From Ochromonas danica (taxonomy: Eukaryota; Sar; Chrysophyceae; Chromulinales; Chromulinaceae), in assembly GCA_015146655.1 (NCBI GenBank), contig VKHL01000202.1:1-45196 (forward strand): DNA of 45,196 bases, read 5' to 3'. Position numbers and translations under genes: made by a program. Under the pieces are notes generated by a model. The model searched no databases, had not been told where the DNA came from, and saw only the letters and a list, made by a program, of their open reading frames with translations. Positions 23,621 to 33,027 of this stretch are shown in pieces (within the stretch, counting starts at the first letter, position 1; the number at the start of each line of letters is the position of its first letter).

Positions 23621-26600
23621 CTAAATCTCTTCTGCTTCAATTGTTTCATTATCATTAATAAAAATTCTTAAGGACGTAAATGTTTTTTCTTGATTTCTAG
23701 AATTTTTTAATAAGAACTCTGAAACTAAATCTTCAACAAATTTTGTTATCATTCGACGTAATGGGCGAGCACCAAATACTGGGTTATACGCATCGAAAGA
23801 TAGCTTCGTTTTAACATTTTCTTCTACTTTTAGTTTTACTTGTTTTGTTTCCAAACGTTTCACAAGTTGCTGAATCATAATATTACAAATTAATCGAATC
23901 TCTTTTTGAGATAGAGGTTTAAAAATTACAATATCATCTAACCTATTTAAAAATTCTGGTAAAAATATTGTACTTAGCCTATTTAGTACAGCTTCTTTTA
24001 AGGAAGAGTTTTCATTTGATGGCGTACTTTTTTTATCTAAGCTTTTCTTATCATTACCTTTTTCTAATAGTTGTGAGGATTTTAAACCACGATAAGAATC
24101 TTTTAATTCATTTGAAAGCCTATTTTGTAAGTCTTCGATGTAATTAAGCTGAATTGGAGATTCAAAAAACTCTAAACTTCCAGCATACGGATCTAAGAAC
24201 ACCGATGAATTTCGAGTTTTAGCTTCTGTTTCTAATATATCACTTTTTTCTTTGTTTAATTCATCTTTTAATAAGTTTTGAATTTCTGACGCACCTGCAT
24301 TTGAAGTCATTATAATAACAGTATTTTCAAATGGTATTAACCTTTTTTGAGTGTCTGTTAATCGGCCATCTTCCAGAATTTGTAATAGAATATTTAAAAT
24401 TTCAGGATGAGCTTTTTCAACTTCATCAAAAAGCACTACAGAATATGGCTTACGTCGCACACCGTCTGTTAACTGACCACCTTCTTCATAGCCAACGTAT
24501 CCGGGAGGCGATCCAATAAGTCGAGAAACTGTAAATTTCTCCATAAATTCTGACATATCAAAACGGATCATATCACTTTCAGAACCAAAAAGGGAAACAG
24601 CTAAAGCTTTTGTAACCTCTGTCTTACCAACACCTGTAGGTCCACAAAACATAAAACTTGCTATTGGTCTATTCGGGTTTTGAATTCCTAAGCGAGATCT
24701 TCGAACAGCCTTAGCAATTGCGGAAACAGCTGCTTCTTGACCAATTACGCGCTTATGTAACTCTTCTTCTAAATTTAATAAGCGTTTTGACTCATCATTT
24801 GAAATGGATTTTAAAGGAATTCCCGTTAAGTTAGAAACAAGGTCACGAATATCCTCTGCACTTATTTCATGCTTTAATGATGTAATATTTCCCTCTTGAC
24901 GAACAGACTTAAATGTAGCATTTTCTTCTAGTTGAGCAAGTAAGTTATTTTTAATATCCTGGCTAAAAAAGCCTAAAAGCGAATATATGTTTTGCGCTTC
25001 TTTTTCTGATAGCTTAAAATTACCTGATTTAGTTAAACTTTCAATAAGCCCTTGTCGAACTAATGGCTTTAAATCTTGTAAAAAATTGAAATACGTTTTT
25101 AAGCGTGTTTCTTCCACTTCACTTGGTAAAACTTTTAATTCCTCATACTTTTCTGTATCTTCTAAAAGAAAATCAGAGCTAGGTTTCGAAATTAAATAGT
25201 TTTGAAACTCAAGATGTTTAAACTCTTTTGAAACTGTTTTTGCAAAAGGCGCGATAGCATCTGAGGTGTAAGAGAAATAATTTTCTAATAGATAAAGTGA
25301 TATACGATATAAGCTTTTCTTAAGAGCAAAGTTTTTAGCAAACTTTTTATTAGCTAACGCTATCAATATTGAAGAAAAAATATTTTTATTTGCTTTAGGT
25401 GAAAGATTTTTTTCCTTTTCTTTTACTTCTATTTTTTGTTTTGATACTGGTGAAGCAAAAAGTAATTCATCAACATGCTTTAATATAGATAATCTAATTT
25501 TGTTGTAAAGATCCTCAGCTAATGGTGTAAAGTTATCTTTCGCTTCATTTTCTGGTAATGCTAAAGGACTTTCAACCCACTCTAATAGAAATCTTCTATA
25601 AGCAAATTCAACCTCTTGAAAAATGTATAAACTGGCAAGATCACCTCTTCTATAGCATTCATTTTTTAGTTTTCCTAAATTTAATAATGCTCCATCAACA
25701 ATTGAAGAAATAATAGTTTGAGATTTAATTGTTGTTGATTTTAAAACTTCTTTCGCTGCAACACGATCAACTAAATCAATAGCCTTATCTGGTAAAAATC
25801 TGTCGTATATATACCTTGAAGATAATTCAGCTGCAAGCCTTAACGTTCCAGGTAAAAAACTTACGTTATGAAAAGCTTCCATCGATGGTCGTAACCCATA
25901 TAAAATATTAAGAGTATCCTCTATAGATGGTTCCTTAACCTTAATAGGCTGAAAGCGACGATTTAACGCGGGATCTTTTTCTATTTTTTGATATTCTTTA
26001 ATTGTAGTAGCACCAATACATTGAAAACCACTTCGTGAAAGAGCTGGCTTTAGGATATTTGCAGCATCTAAGGATCCTTCCGCAGCACCGGCGCCGCTAA
26101 GCGTGTGAATTTCATCTATAAACATTATGATATGCGGGTGCTGAATAATTTCATCAAGAACTTTTTGTAATCGTAGCTCAAATTCACCTCGATATCTTGA
26201 GCCAGCAATAATTCGTGCTAAATCAATACTTACAATTGATCGTCCCTCTAGAACAAATGGCACGCTATTATTTACTAATTTTGTGGCAAAAAGTTCTATT
26301 ATTGCAGTTTTACCTACACCAGCTTCACCTATTAAAACAGGGTTGTTTTTTTGTCGGCGAACTAAAATTTCCATCATTTCTGCGAGCTCATCTTCACGGC
26401 CAAAGCATTCATCCAATTTTCCTTCACGAGCTAAATTTGTAATGTCTGTACCGTAAATACTTAACGCATCCTTATTTTTAGTAGTCAAATTTTCTTGAAA
26501 AGCATCCTCTTGTTCATCTTCTGAAAAAGCTATGTTTGATGAAGATTTTAATAAGCCAAAAGAAAAGAAATCTTTAGGTAATTTTTTAACATCTTCAGCA

Positions 26601-26995
26601 TTTTCTTTTTCACTAGAAAAAACGTCATCTTTAAAATTAGTATTAGTCTCAGCATTATCTACTAAACCATCATTTAGAGATGTAGACTCTTTTTCGTCAA
26701 AGGGATTTAGCTCGTCAGAAATGGCAGAATGATTATCTTGAATAGGTGCGTTTTTTAACCAAAAATTGGATTTAAAAAGCCTATTAAATAAATTTGGTGG
26801 CGTAGCTTTTTTATTGCTTGCAGAGCTATCTTGGTCTAAATTAAGCTTACCCTCTATTTCTTTTGGATTTGAATTTTCTGATATTCTAGAGTCTGTACCT
26901 TCACCAAAAAGATCTTGCTCAAAATTTTCAGTTTTAGGTAAGCTTCCTTTGCTTTTTTTCTTTTTTCTTTTTTTGGAATTTTCTTGATCTGTCAT
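23621..26995 (-). CDS. clpC: ClpC AAA+ chaperone lacking its N-domain
   Basis: Hsp100 unfoldase that feeds the stromal Clp protease and helps import. First ATPase module: Walker A GEAGVGKT at 223-230, Walker B IMFIDEIH at 290-297. Second: Walker A GPTGVGKT at 785-792, Walker B VVLFDEVE at 853-860, with [19 protein letters not shown] between and sensor-2 GARPLRR near the C-terminus. Residues 1-175 are acidic, Ser/Asn/Lys-rich low complexity instead of the usual Clp N-domain. The middle region (about 470-710) is enlarged, and another low-complexity insert follows the second module (about 905-1000). Total 1124 residues against the usual ~820-850. The N-domain appears to be encoded at 2059-3153. 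Confidence 0.95.
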   Translation of the reverse strand: MTDQENSKKRKKKKSKGSLPKTENFEQDLFGEGTDSRISENSNPKEIEGKLNLDQDSSASNKKATPPNLFNRLFKSNFWLKNAPIQDNHSAISDELNPFDEKESTSLNDGLVDNAETNTNFKDDVFSSEKENAEDVKKLPKDFFSFGLLKSSSNIAFSEDEQEDAFQENLTTKNKDALSIYGTDITNLAREGKLDECFGREDELAEMMEILVRRQKNNPVLIGEAGVGKTAIIELFATKLVNNSVPFVLEGRSIVSIDLARIIAGSRYRGEFELRLQKVLDEIIQHPHIIMFIDEIHTLSGAGAAEGSLDAANILKPALSRSGFQCIGATTIKEYQKIEKDPALNRRFQPIKVKEPSIEDTLNILYGLRPSMEAFHNVSFLPGTLRLAAELSSRYIYDRFLPDKAIDLVDRVAAKEVLKSTTIKSQTIISSIVDGALLNLGKLKNECYRRGDLASLYIFQEVEFAYRRFLLEWVESPLALPENEAKDNFTPLAEDLYNKIRLSILKHVDELLFASPVSKQKIEVKEKEKNLSPKANKNIFSSILIALANKKFAKNFALKKSLYRISLYLLENYFSYTSDAIAPFAKTVSKEFKHLEFQNYLISKPSSDFLLEDTEKYEELKVLPSEVEETRLKTYFNFLQDLKPLVRQGLIESLTKSGNFKLSEKEAQNIYSLLGFFSQDIKNNLLAQLEENATFKSVRQEGNITSLKHEISAEDIRDLVSNLTGIPLKSISNDESKRLLNLEEELHKRVIGQEAAVSAIAKAVRRSRLGIQNPNRPIASFMFCGPTGVGKTEVTKALAVSLFGSESDMIRFDMSEFMEKFTVSRLIGSPPGYVGYEEGGQLTDGVRRKPYSVVLFDEVEKAHPEILNILLQILEDGRLTDTQKRLIPFENTVIIMTSNAGASEIQNLLKDELNKEKSDILETEAKTRNSSVFLDPYAGSLEFFESPIQLNYIEDLQNRLSNELKDSYRGLKSSQLLEKGNDKKSLDKKSTPSNENSSLKEAVLNRLSTIFLPEFLNRLDDIVIFKPLSQKEIRLICNIMIQQLVKRLETKQVKLKVEENVKTKLSFDAYNPVFGARPLRRMITKFVEDLVSEFLLKNSRNQEKTFTSLRIFINDNETIEAEEI

Positions 26996-27068
26996 GAAAT
27001 TTATATAAAGTTTTTTTTACTTCGATTAATAAAAATTTAAATTGAAAAATTTGTTCTTTACATTATTT

Positions 27069-27098
27069 AGTATACACTTATAACTTAAAATCAAACAA
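27069..27098 (-). promoter_or_regulatory. Candidate clpC promoter
   Basis: On the minus strand, TTGTTT (complement of 27093-27098), 18-bp spacer and TATACT (complement of 27069-27074), about 75 nt before the clpC ATG. Same -35 sequence and spacing as acpP. Confidence 0.45.
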
Positions 27099-27240
27099 GT
27101 TTTCCAGAAATAATTTAGAAGCTTTGGTTTTATCTTCAATAATTATTTGATAAAAAAAGGACCAATTGAATACTTTTTATTATAAACACTTTTTTCAAAA
27201 TAGTCTATTCTAAAGGTAGGGATGCCTAATTTCTTTTTTC

Positions 27241-27311
27241 AGCGGGTAGACAGAATCGAACTGACATAATCAGCTTGGAAGGCTGAAGTTTTACCACTAA
27301 ACTATACCCGC
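27241..27311 (-). tRNA. trnG-UCC: tRNA-Gly (UCC)
   Basis: A 71-nt cloverleaf, acceptor GCGGGTA/TACCCGC, loop CTTCCAA (UCC). No intron. Divergent from petF. Confidence 0.95.
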
Positions 27312-27335
27312 ATTAAAATTTTTACTTTTTCTTAT

Positions 27336-27365
27336 ATTTTATAAAAAAGTACTTAAATTTGTCAA
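27336..27365 (-). promoter_or_regulatory. Promoter of trnG
   Basis: On the minus strand, TTGACA (complement of 27360-27365), 18-bp spacer and TAAAAT (complement of 27336-27341), about 25 nt before trnG. Its -35 overlaps the petF -35. Confidence 0.55.
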
Positions 27366-27388
27366 GCTCTAAAGATTCAATATATAAT
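27359..27388 (+). promoter_or_regulatory. Promoter of petF
   Basis: TTGTCA (27359-27364), 18-bp spacer and TATAAT (27383-27388), 32 nt before the ATG. The -35 overlaps that of trnG on the other strand, so the two may compete for polymerase. Confidence 0.6.
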
Positions 27389-27420
27389 AATTTTATTATT
27401 TATATAAAATATGAAATTTT

Positions 27421-27720
27421 ATGACAAAATACAAGGTTCGATTAATTAACACTTCTGAAAATCTAGATGTTACAATTGAGTGCCCAGAAGATAAATTTAT
27501 TTTAGAGGCTGCTGAAGAAAATAATATTGAGTTACCATATTCATGCCGCGCGGGTTCATGCTCTACATGCTTAGCAAAAATAATAGAAGGAACAGCGGAT
27601 CAACCAGATCAAACATTTTTAGATCAAGATCAAATTGAAAAAGGTTTCGTATTAGCTTGTGTTGGATACCCAACTTCAGACTTAGTCATTTCTACTCATG
27701 AAGAGGAAAATTTATATTAA
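27421..27720 (+). CDS. petF: [2Fe-2S] ferredoxin
   Basis: Soluble plant-type ferredoxin, 99 residues. Cluster ligands C42, C47, C50 and C80 follow the canonical C-X4-C-X2-C-X29-C spacing, within [14 protein letters not shown] and FVLACVGYP. The acidic surface and C-terminal THEEENLY are typical. In a plastid without photosystem I it would be reduced by NADPH through ferredoxin-NADP reductase. It could then serve Fe-S assembly, isoprenoid or lipid enzymes (inference). No ribosome-binding site is evident. Confidence 0.97.
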   Translation: MTKYKVRLINTSENLDVTIECPEDKFILEAAEENNIELPYSCRAGSCSTCLAKIIEGTADQPDQTFLDQDQIEKGFVLACVGYPTSDLVISTHEEENLY

Positions 27721-27728
27721 TCAATTAC

Positions 27729-27763
27729 TCTTGTTTTATTGATGTTTTTTCAATAAAACAAGA
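27729..27763. terminator. Bidirectional terminator between petF and rps10
   Basis: TCTTGTTTTATTGA (27729-27742) and its perfect complement (27750-27763) form a 14-bp stem. It lies between convergent genes, 9 nt after petF and 12 nt after rps10. Confidence 0.7.
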
Positions 27764-27774
27764 ATTAATAAATT

Positions 27775-28080
27775 TTAGCTTAAAACTTGCAGAGAACAAA
27801 GAATACCTGCAGGAACTTCAATGCTTAATAATTTATCTAACATAGCAGAGTTTTCGATACTTATATCTAAGAAATGTTTGTGAATTCTTAGTTCAAATGC
27901 CTCACGCGAATCTTTGTCAATATGTGGCGATCGTAGAACACAATATTTTTTGATGCGGACAGGGAGCGCGACTGTACCAGAAACAGTACAGCCAAGTTCA
28001 AGGCATAAATTTTGAAGTTCTGTAGATATCTTCTTTAAATTAGTAGCTTCAAAAGATTTGAAAAGAAAGCGTATTTTCAT
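27775..28080 (-). CDS. rps10: 30S ribosomal protein S10
   Basis: Small-subunit protein, 101 residues. Motifs: MKIRFLFKSFEA, SGTVALPVRIKKYCVLRSPH and FELRIHKH. I chose the ATG at 28080, 4 nt after the tufA stop. A TTG four codons upstream would overlap tufA and add only MNNN. Last gene of the 29-gene minus-strand run; the tufA-rps10 order is the red plastid one. Confidence 0.96.
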   Translation of the reverse strand: MKIRFLFKSFEATNLKKISTELQNLCLELGCTVSGTVALPVRIKKYCVLRSPHIDKDSREAFELRIHKHFLDISIENSAMLDKLLSIEVPAGILCSLQVLS

Positions 28081-28084
28081 ATTA

Positions 28085-29311
28085 TTATTCAAGAATATTT
28101 GTAACTAAACCAGATCCTACTGTTCGCCCACCTTCACGTATTGCTAATCTCATTCCTTTTTCAATGGCAATTGGTGAAATTAATTCAATGCGCATATTTA
28201 CGCTATCCCCTGGCATAACCATTTCAATGCTTTCACCATCTGTAAAAAAGTCAGAAATAGTTCCAGTAACATCCGTAGTTCTTACATAAAACTGAGGCTT
28301 ATAGCCTTTATATATAGAAGTGTGTCTTCCACCTTCCGCTTTTGTTAAAATATAAACTTCTGCATCAAATTTTGTATGATGTTTGATTGATCCAGGTTTT
28401 GCTAAAACCATACCACGTAACACATCTGTTTTTTGTATACCACGTAGTAAAATTCCTACATTATCACCTGCCATACCTTTCTCTAAAACTTTTTGGAACA
28501 TTTCTAAACCAGTAACAGTTGTAGTTTTTGTTTCTGCAAGCCCTACAAGCTCAACAATATCCCCAATATTTACTAGGCCTCTTTCAATACGGCCAGTTGC
28601 TACAGTTCCACGTCCTGTTATCGAGAAAACGTCTTCAATTGCCATTAAAAATGGCTTATCAATTTCACGAGTTGGTGTAGGTATATAGCTATCTACCGCA
28701 TCCATAAGATCAAAAACTTTATCAACCCATTGGTTTTCACCTTTTTGAATTTTAGGATTATTTGTAACAGCTTGAAGTGCTAATAAAGCTGATCCGGCCA
28801 CAAAAGGTATTTCGTCTCCAGGGTAATCATAACTTGAAAGTAAATCTCGAAGTTCAAGTTCAACTAAAAGCAAAATATCAGGATCTGTTACTTGATCAGC
28901 CTTATTTAAAAATACCACTAACTTTTTAACGCCTACTTGTCGAGCTAATAAAATATGTTCACGAGTTTGTGGCATTGCCCCATCAACTCCAGATACAACT
29001 AATATAGCTCCATCCATTTGCGCAGCTCCTGTAATCATGTTTTTTACATAATCAGCATGCCCTGGACAATCTACATGGGCGTAATGTCTTTGCTCTGTTT
29101 CATACTCTACATGCGCAGTATTTATGGTAATCCCACGAGCTCTTTCTTCTGGTGCTGCATCAATATCTTCATATCTTTTTAAAACAGCGTTACCAATAGT
29201 AGATAATGTTGCTGTTATAGCTGCCGTTAAGGTTGTTTTACCATGGTCAACATGCCCAATTGTTCCTATATTAACATGTGGTTTTGTTCTTTCAAATTTA
29301 TCTCTTGCCAT
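28085..29311 (-). CDS. tufA: Elongation factor Tu
   Basis: GTPase that delivers aminoacyl-tRNA to the ribosome. 408 residues, full length. G1 GHVDHGKT is at 19-26, followed by [34 protein letters not shown] and the NKAD guanine-specificity motif. The C-terminal [15 protein letters not shown] is intact. Strong conservation suggests an active translation system. It follows rps7. Confidence 0.99.
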   Translation of the reverse strand: MARDKFERTKPHVNIGTIGHVDHGKTTLTAAITATLSTIGNAVLKRYEDIDAAPEERARGITINTAHVEYETEQRHYAHVDCPGHADYVKNMITGAAQMDGAILVVSGVDGAMPQTREHILLARQVGVKKLVVFLNKADQVTDPDILLLVELELRDLLSSYDYPGDEIPFVAGSALLALQAVTNNPKIQKGENQWVDKVFDLMDAVDSYIPTPTREIDKPFLMAIEDVFSITGRGTVATGRIERGLVNIGDIVELVGLAETKTTTVTGLEMFQKVLEKGMAGDNVGILLRGIQKTDVLRGMVLAKPGSIKHHTKFDAEVYILTKAEGGRHTSIYKGYKPQFYVRTTDVTGTISDFFTDGESIEMVMPGDSVNMRIELISPIAIEKGMRLAIREGGRTVGSGLVTNILE

Positions 29312-29351
29312 AATTTTATATTTAAATATTTTTGAATGTTTAAATTAAACT

Positions 29352-29819
29352 TTATTTCATTTTAGCAAAAGCTTTGTTAGCTTCAGCCATTTTATGAGTT
29401 TCATCTTTTTTTCGAATTGTAGAGCCAGTTCCTTTTGCGGCATCAACAAGCTCATTAGCTAACTTTAAAGAGGCTCCTTTTCCGGGACGCTTTCTTGAAA
29501 ACTCTGTAAGCCATTTTATAGCTAAGTTTGTTGAAGAAAAACGTGTTAAAAGTGCGGGAACTTGATATGTTGCACCACCAATTCGTTTTGCTTTCAGCTG
29601 GACTCTTGGGCTAGAATTTCGAACTGCCTTTTCAAAAACAAGTAAGGGACTTTGAGCTGTTCGTGACTCAATAATTTCAAAAGCCCTACTTACTATTCTT
29701 TGGGCTAAATACTTTTTTCCTTTCTTTAAAAGCTTATTAATAAGTAAGCTTACTAAAAAACTATCATAACACAAATCTTTGCTAGGGAAACGCTTTTGAG
29801 TATAAATGCGGCGTGACAT
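29352..29819 (-). CDS. rps7: 30S ribosomal protein S7
   Basis: Initiates assembly of the 30S head. 155 residues, standard. Motifs: VSLLINKLLKKGKKYLAQRI, RVQLKAKRIGGATYQVP and the C-terminal KKDETHKMAEANKAFAKMK. It follows rps12 by 15 nt. Confidence 0.98.
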   Translation of the reverse strand: MSRRIYTQKRFPSKDLCYDSFLVSLLINKLLKKGKKYLAQRIVSRAFEIIESRTAQSPLLVFEKAVRNSSPRVQLKAKRIGGATYQVPALLTRFSSTNLAIKWLTEFSRKRPGKGASLKLANELVDAAKGTGSTIRKKDETHKMAEANKAFAKMK

Positions 29820-29834
29820 AATTAAGTTTTTAAT

Positions 29835-30233
29835 TTATTTTTTTGATAGATTTTTAGATGCCGGGTTCACTTTGCGAGTCCCGTATTTTGAACGCCCTTG
29901 CTGTCTATTTTTAACTCCAATACAATCTAAGCTCCCGCGTATAATTTTATATCTTACTCCTGGCAAATCTTTAACTCTTCCACCGCGTACTAAGACAATA
30001 GAATGCTCCTGCAAGTTATGCCCTTCCCCTGGAATATAAGCAGTAATTTCATACCCGCTTGTAAGTTTCACCCGTGCAACTTTTCGAATTGCAGAGTTAG
30101 GCTTTTTTGGTGTTGTTGTATAAACTCTTGTGCAAATTCCTCTTCGTTGCGGACACGCAACTAAAGCAGGAGCTTTGCTTCCTTTTTTTTCTTTTTGACG
30201 AGTTGATCGTACTAATTGCTGAATTGTTGGCAT
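29835..30233 (-). CDS. rps12: 30S ribosomal protein S12
   Basis: Decoding-centre protein. 132 residues, including [12 protein letters not shown], the [20 protein letters not shown] loop and [18 protein letters not shown]. Uninterrupted and not trans-spliced, unlike land plants. There is a slightly lengthened C-terminus ([10 protein letters not shown]). Confidence 0.98.
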   Translation of the reverse strand: MPTIQQLVRSTRQKEKKGSKAPALVACPQRRGICTRVYTTTPKKPNSAIRKVARVKLTSGYEITAYIPGEGHNLQEHSIVLVRGGRVKDLPGVRYKIIRGSLDCIGVKNRQQGRSKYGTRKVNPASKNLSKK

Positions 30234-30243
30234 ATTATTCTTT

Positions 30244-30459
30244 TTACTTTAAAGTAGAATTTCTTCCATATTTTCTATCAAATTTTTCAACCCTTCCTTC
30301 AGTATCAATAATTTTTTGAGAACCTGTGTAAAATGGGTGATTTCCAGACCATATGTCCACAAAAAGTTCTTTTTTTGATGCACCAACTTCTAAAATAACT
30401 TTACCATCACAAAAAACTTTTGCTTTATACCATGTTGGATGTAAATTTTTTTTAGCCAT
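30244..30459 (-). CDS. rpl31: 50S ribosomal protein L31
   Basis: A 71-residue L31 with [19 protein letters not shown] and [20 protein letters not shown] followed by GRVEKF, clear family features. Only one of the zinc-ligand Cys remains (C17), as in C-minus forms. Sits between rps9 and rps12. Confidence 0.96.
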   Translation of the reverse strand: MAKKNLHPTWYKAKVFCDGKVILEVGASKKELFVDIWSGNHPFYTGSQKIIDTEGRVEKFDRKYGRNSTLK

Positions 30460-30468
30460 ATAAACTTT

Positions 30469-30879
30469 TTATCTTTTTGAATATTGTGATGCTTTTCGGG
30501 CTTTTTTTAACCCATATTTTCTTCTTTCTTTGATTCGTGAATCTCTATATAAAAAAGAGTTTTTACTTAAGCTTTCTTTTTCAGCAGAGCCTAGTTTACT
30601 TAAAGCTTTGGCAATTCCTAATTGAGCCGCGCAAAGCTGTGAGCTTAACCCGCCCCCTTTAACACTCACAAAAATATCAAAATTTTGATGAAGCTTCAAA
30701 AAACTTGCAGGTGCTGAAATTATTTCTTTCTGAAAGCCTAGAGATTTAAAAAATTGATCGTATGGTTTTTTATTTACTTCAATTTTACCTGTTCCTGGTA
30801 TAAGCTTTACATTTGCAATAGCTGCTTTGCGCTTTCCTAGGCTTATTAAAACTATTTCTTGGGATAATAAATTATTCAT
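30469..30879 (-). CDS. rps9: 30S ribosomal protein S9
   Basis: A 136-residue S9 whose basic tail reaches the P-site tRNA. Motifs: LGKRKAAIANVKLIPGTGKI, VSVKGGGLSSQ, and the C-terminal RERRKYGLKKARKASQYSKR pattern. Directly downstream of rpl13 with a 9-nt gap. Confidence 0.97.
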   Translation of the reverse strand: MNNLLSQEIVLISLGKRKAAIANVKLIPGTGKIEVNKKPYDQFFKSLGFQKEIISAPASFLKLHQNFDIFVSVKGGGLSSQLCAAQLGIAKALSKLGSAEKESLSKNSFLYRDSRIKERRKYGLKKARKASQYSKR

Positions 30880-30888
30880 TTTTTTATT

Positions 30889-31329
30889 TTACAAAATTTT
30901 TTGCCAAAAAATGGTGTTTGTACTATTTTTTTTTAATAAAGGGTTGGCTGAAGTGTAAACATATAATCGACTATAAAACTTTCTTCCTAGTACGCCTTTT
31001 GGAAGCATACCATAGATGGCTTTTTCAATGATTCGTGCAGGAAACTTTTTTTTTAGATCATTAAAGCTTTGAACTTTTAAACCACCAGGGCGTTGACTTG
31101 TGGAGTAATATAATTTTTTTAATTTTTTTTTACCTGAAACATAAATTTTGTCTGCATTTATAATCATAACAAAATTTCCTTGATCAATTCCAGGTGTGTA
31201 ATAAGAAGATTCTTTTCCTCTTAATAATTTACTTGCTTCTGTGGCTAATCGTCCTAGTGTTTTGCCTTCAGCATCAAGCAAAAAATATTGAGGCTGATGC
31301 AGCTCACTTTTAGGGAAATCCGTAGTCAT
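30889..31329 (-). CDS. rpl13: 50S ribosomal protein L13
   Basis: Early large-subunit assembly protein, 146 residues. Motifs: YFLLDAEGKTLGRLATEASK, LLRGKESSYYTPG and the GMLPKGVLGRKFYSRLYVY segment. Follows rpoA and precedes rps9. Confidence 0.97.
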   Translation of the reverse strand: MTTDFPKSELHQPQYFLLDAEGKTLGRLATEASKLLRGKESSYYTPGIDQGNFVMIINADKIYVSGKKKLKKLYYSTSQRPGGLKVQSFNDLKKKFPARIIEKAIYGMLPKGVLGRKFYSRLYVYTSANPLLKKNSTNTIFWQKIL

Positions 31330-31347
31330 AATGTTAAAAGGATTTAA

Positions 31348-32130
31348 TTATTTGTCTTTAATTTTTTTTGAAATATCCGAAAGTATATGTAAAGCTAAAG
31401 AATCTCCTAATAAAGAATAAAAAAGATCACTTAAAGATTTTAGCGCTTCTTGTAAGCAACGTTTTGGACTTTTCGTTCCTTTTGTTATTATTTCAAGTTG
31501 AAGAGCTTCTTTTAAATTCCCTTGACTATCATATATTAATTTTACCTTAAATCCTACATTTATTACAGGGCTATAGGGATAATCAATCAAAATAGTTTTA
31601 GGCTTAGCTGGGCTAAAATTGTTTGTCTCGGGGGAGCGGTCGCTACTATTTTTAAAGTGAAATTCTTTACTTTTTCCAATATCTAACTCGCAATAAAAAT
31701 CAGAATGTTTAATAACTGTACAAATATATTGTTCAGGATTAATAATAGTTAAAGTATTTTTTGGTAATTTTATTAATCCAGCTGTTATTATTTTAGGACC
31801 AGCCGCAAAAAGAAAAGCAGGTACACGAAAATTTTTAGAAACTTTTGAGTCTTGATGAGTTAGAATGGATTCACAAAAAAGTATTTGCTTAAGATTAGCT
31901 ATAATTTCTAAAGGATCTTCTCTTACGAAAGGTATAGAGCTATATTCATTTTTTATATCATTAATCTTAATACCCTTGATCCCATAATCAGTTAAATCTG
32001 ATAATAAAACCCGCCTTAGAGAATTCCCTAAAGTAATTGCTTGACCTATTTCTAATGGCTCAATACGAAAAGAGGTACTTTGAGAATGATCTTTGTTTAA
32101 AATATTTTCTAGACAAGTTATTTGTACCAT
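31348..32130 (-). CDS. rpoA: RNA polymerase alpha subunit, N-terminal domain only
   Basis: Scaffold subunit on which beta and beta' assemble. The dimerisation domain is recognisable: FRIEPLEIGQAITLGNSLRR (about residues 22-41), GIKGIKINDIKNEYSSI, and the C-terminal helix PKRCLQEALKSLSDLFYSLL. At 260 residues the protein ends where the N-domain ends. The helix-hairpin-helix C-terminal domain (about 70 residues) that contacts UP elements and activators is missing. No separate ORF for it lies between rpoA and rpl13. Confidence 0.95.
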   Translation of the reverse strand: MVQITCLENILNKDHSQSTSFRIEPLEIGQAITLGNSLRRVLLSDLTDYGIKGIKINDIKNEYSSIPFVREDPLEIIANLKQILFCESILTHQDSKVSKNFRVPAFLFAAGPKIITAGLIKLPKNTLTIINPEQYICTVIKHSDFYCELDIGKSKEFHFKNSSDRSPETNNFSPAKPKTILIDYPYSPVINVGFKVKLIYDSQGNLKEALQLEIITKGTKSPKRCLQEALKSLSDLFYSLLGDSLALHILSDISKKIKDK

Positions 32131-32142
32131 AGCGTTAACTTT

Positions 32143-32523
32143 TTATAGACGGCGTCTTTTTGGAGGCCTACATCCATTGAAAGGAACTCTTGTTTTATCT
32201 TCAATTGATAAAATTCTTAGCCCGGCAAGCTTTAAAGCTCGTATGCTAGATTCGCGCCCTTTACCTCTTCCTTTTACTATAATATCGATCTTTTTTATAC
32301 CAAAATCTGCTGCTTTTAATGCTGCGAGCTTTGCAGCGCTTTGTGCAGCAAAAGCAGTTGATTTTCGAGCACCCTTTAATCCGGAGCAACCAGATGATGA
32401 CCAGCAAAGCGTATTACCTAAAAGATCTGAAATTGTGATTATACAATTATTAAATGTTGTCTTAATATGAGCAACCCCAGAAATATGAGTTTTTTTTTGC
32501 TTTTTTTTATTATGTGTTATCAT
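32143..32523 (-). CDS. rps11: 30S ribosomal protein S11
   Basis: Platform protein of the small subunit, 126 residues. Motifs: GVAHIKTTFNNCIITISDLL, GARKSTAFAAQSAA and the C-terminal RVPFNGCRPPKRRRL. Part of rps13-rps11-rpoA. Confidence 0.98.
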   Translation of the reverse strand: MITHNKKKQKKTHISGVAHIKTTFNNCIITISDLLGNTLCWSSSGCSGLKGARKSTAFAAQSAAKLAALKAADFGIKKIDIIVKGRGKGRESSIRALKLAGLRILSIEDKTRVPFNGCRPPKRRRL

Positions 32524-32526
32524 CTT

Positions 32527-32904
32527 TTATTTTTTTGATTTAAAAATTGTAAGCTTTCTAGATGTACGGCTATTTGTTCGAGTTCGTTGCCCTCGAGCTG
32601 GAAGACCTTTTAAATGGCGTTTTCCACGATATGAGCCAATCTCAATTAGGCGATTAATATTTTGCTTTAATAATCTTTTTAAATTACCTTCAAGCTGAAA
32701 TGTTTCATTTTCTAATAAATCACGTAGATTGGAAACATTCTCATTAGTTAAATCTGAAACCTTTACATCAGGGTTGATATTTAAACTTTTTAGTATTGAT
32801 TTTGAACGTGATATTCCAATACCATAAATACGGGTCAAAGCTATATAGACTTTTTTTCGACTATCTAAAGTATTTCCTAATATTCTAATTAAAGTTCGTA
32901 TCAT
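32527..32904 (-). CDS. rps13: 30S ribosomal protein S13
   Basis: Subunit-bridge protein, 125 residues. Motifs: ALTRIYGIGISRSKSILKSL, then the C-terminal SYRGKRHLKGLPARGQRTRT. Between rpl36 and rps11 (3-nt gap to rps11). Confidence 0.98.
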   Translation of the reverse strand: MIRTLIRILGNTLDSRKKVYIALTRIYGIGISRSKSILKSLNINPDVKVSDLTNENVSNLRDLLENETFQLEGNLKRLLKQNINRLIEIGSYRGKRHLKGLPARGQRTRTNSRTSRKLTIFKSKK

Positions 32905-32909
32905 AATTT

Positions 32910-33023
32910 TTATCCTTGTCGTTGCTTATGTTTAGGGTTTTGGCAAATAACTAAAATTTTACCATGTCTACGTATTAGGCGGCAGTGCTCGCACATTTTT
33001 TTTATTGATGGACGTACTTTCAT
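32910..33023 (-). CDS. rpl36: 50S ribosomal protein L36
   Basis: A 37-residue protein, read directly because it is so short. [20 protein letters not shown] is followed by a conserved tail ending in NPKHKQRQG. The zinc ligands C11, C14 and C27 plus H32 are in place. Lies between secY (4-nt gap) and rps13 (5-nt gap), as in bacteria. Confidence 0.97.
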   Translation of the reverse strand: MKVRPSIKKMCEHCRLIRRHGKILVICQNPKHKQRQG

Positions 33024-33027
33024 AGAT

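Noticed and set aside
23621-26995. Several short plus-strand ORFs antisense to clpC
   Set aside because: They mirror the codon pattern of clpC, have no start context or family motif, and the clpC frame is clearly conserved.
28081-28092. TTG start for rps10 overlapping tufA
   Set aside because: The ATG at 28080 gives the family-like MKIRF start; the extension would add only a low-complexity MNNN.
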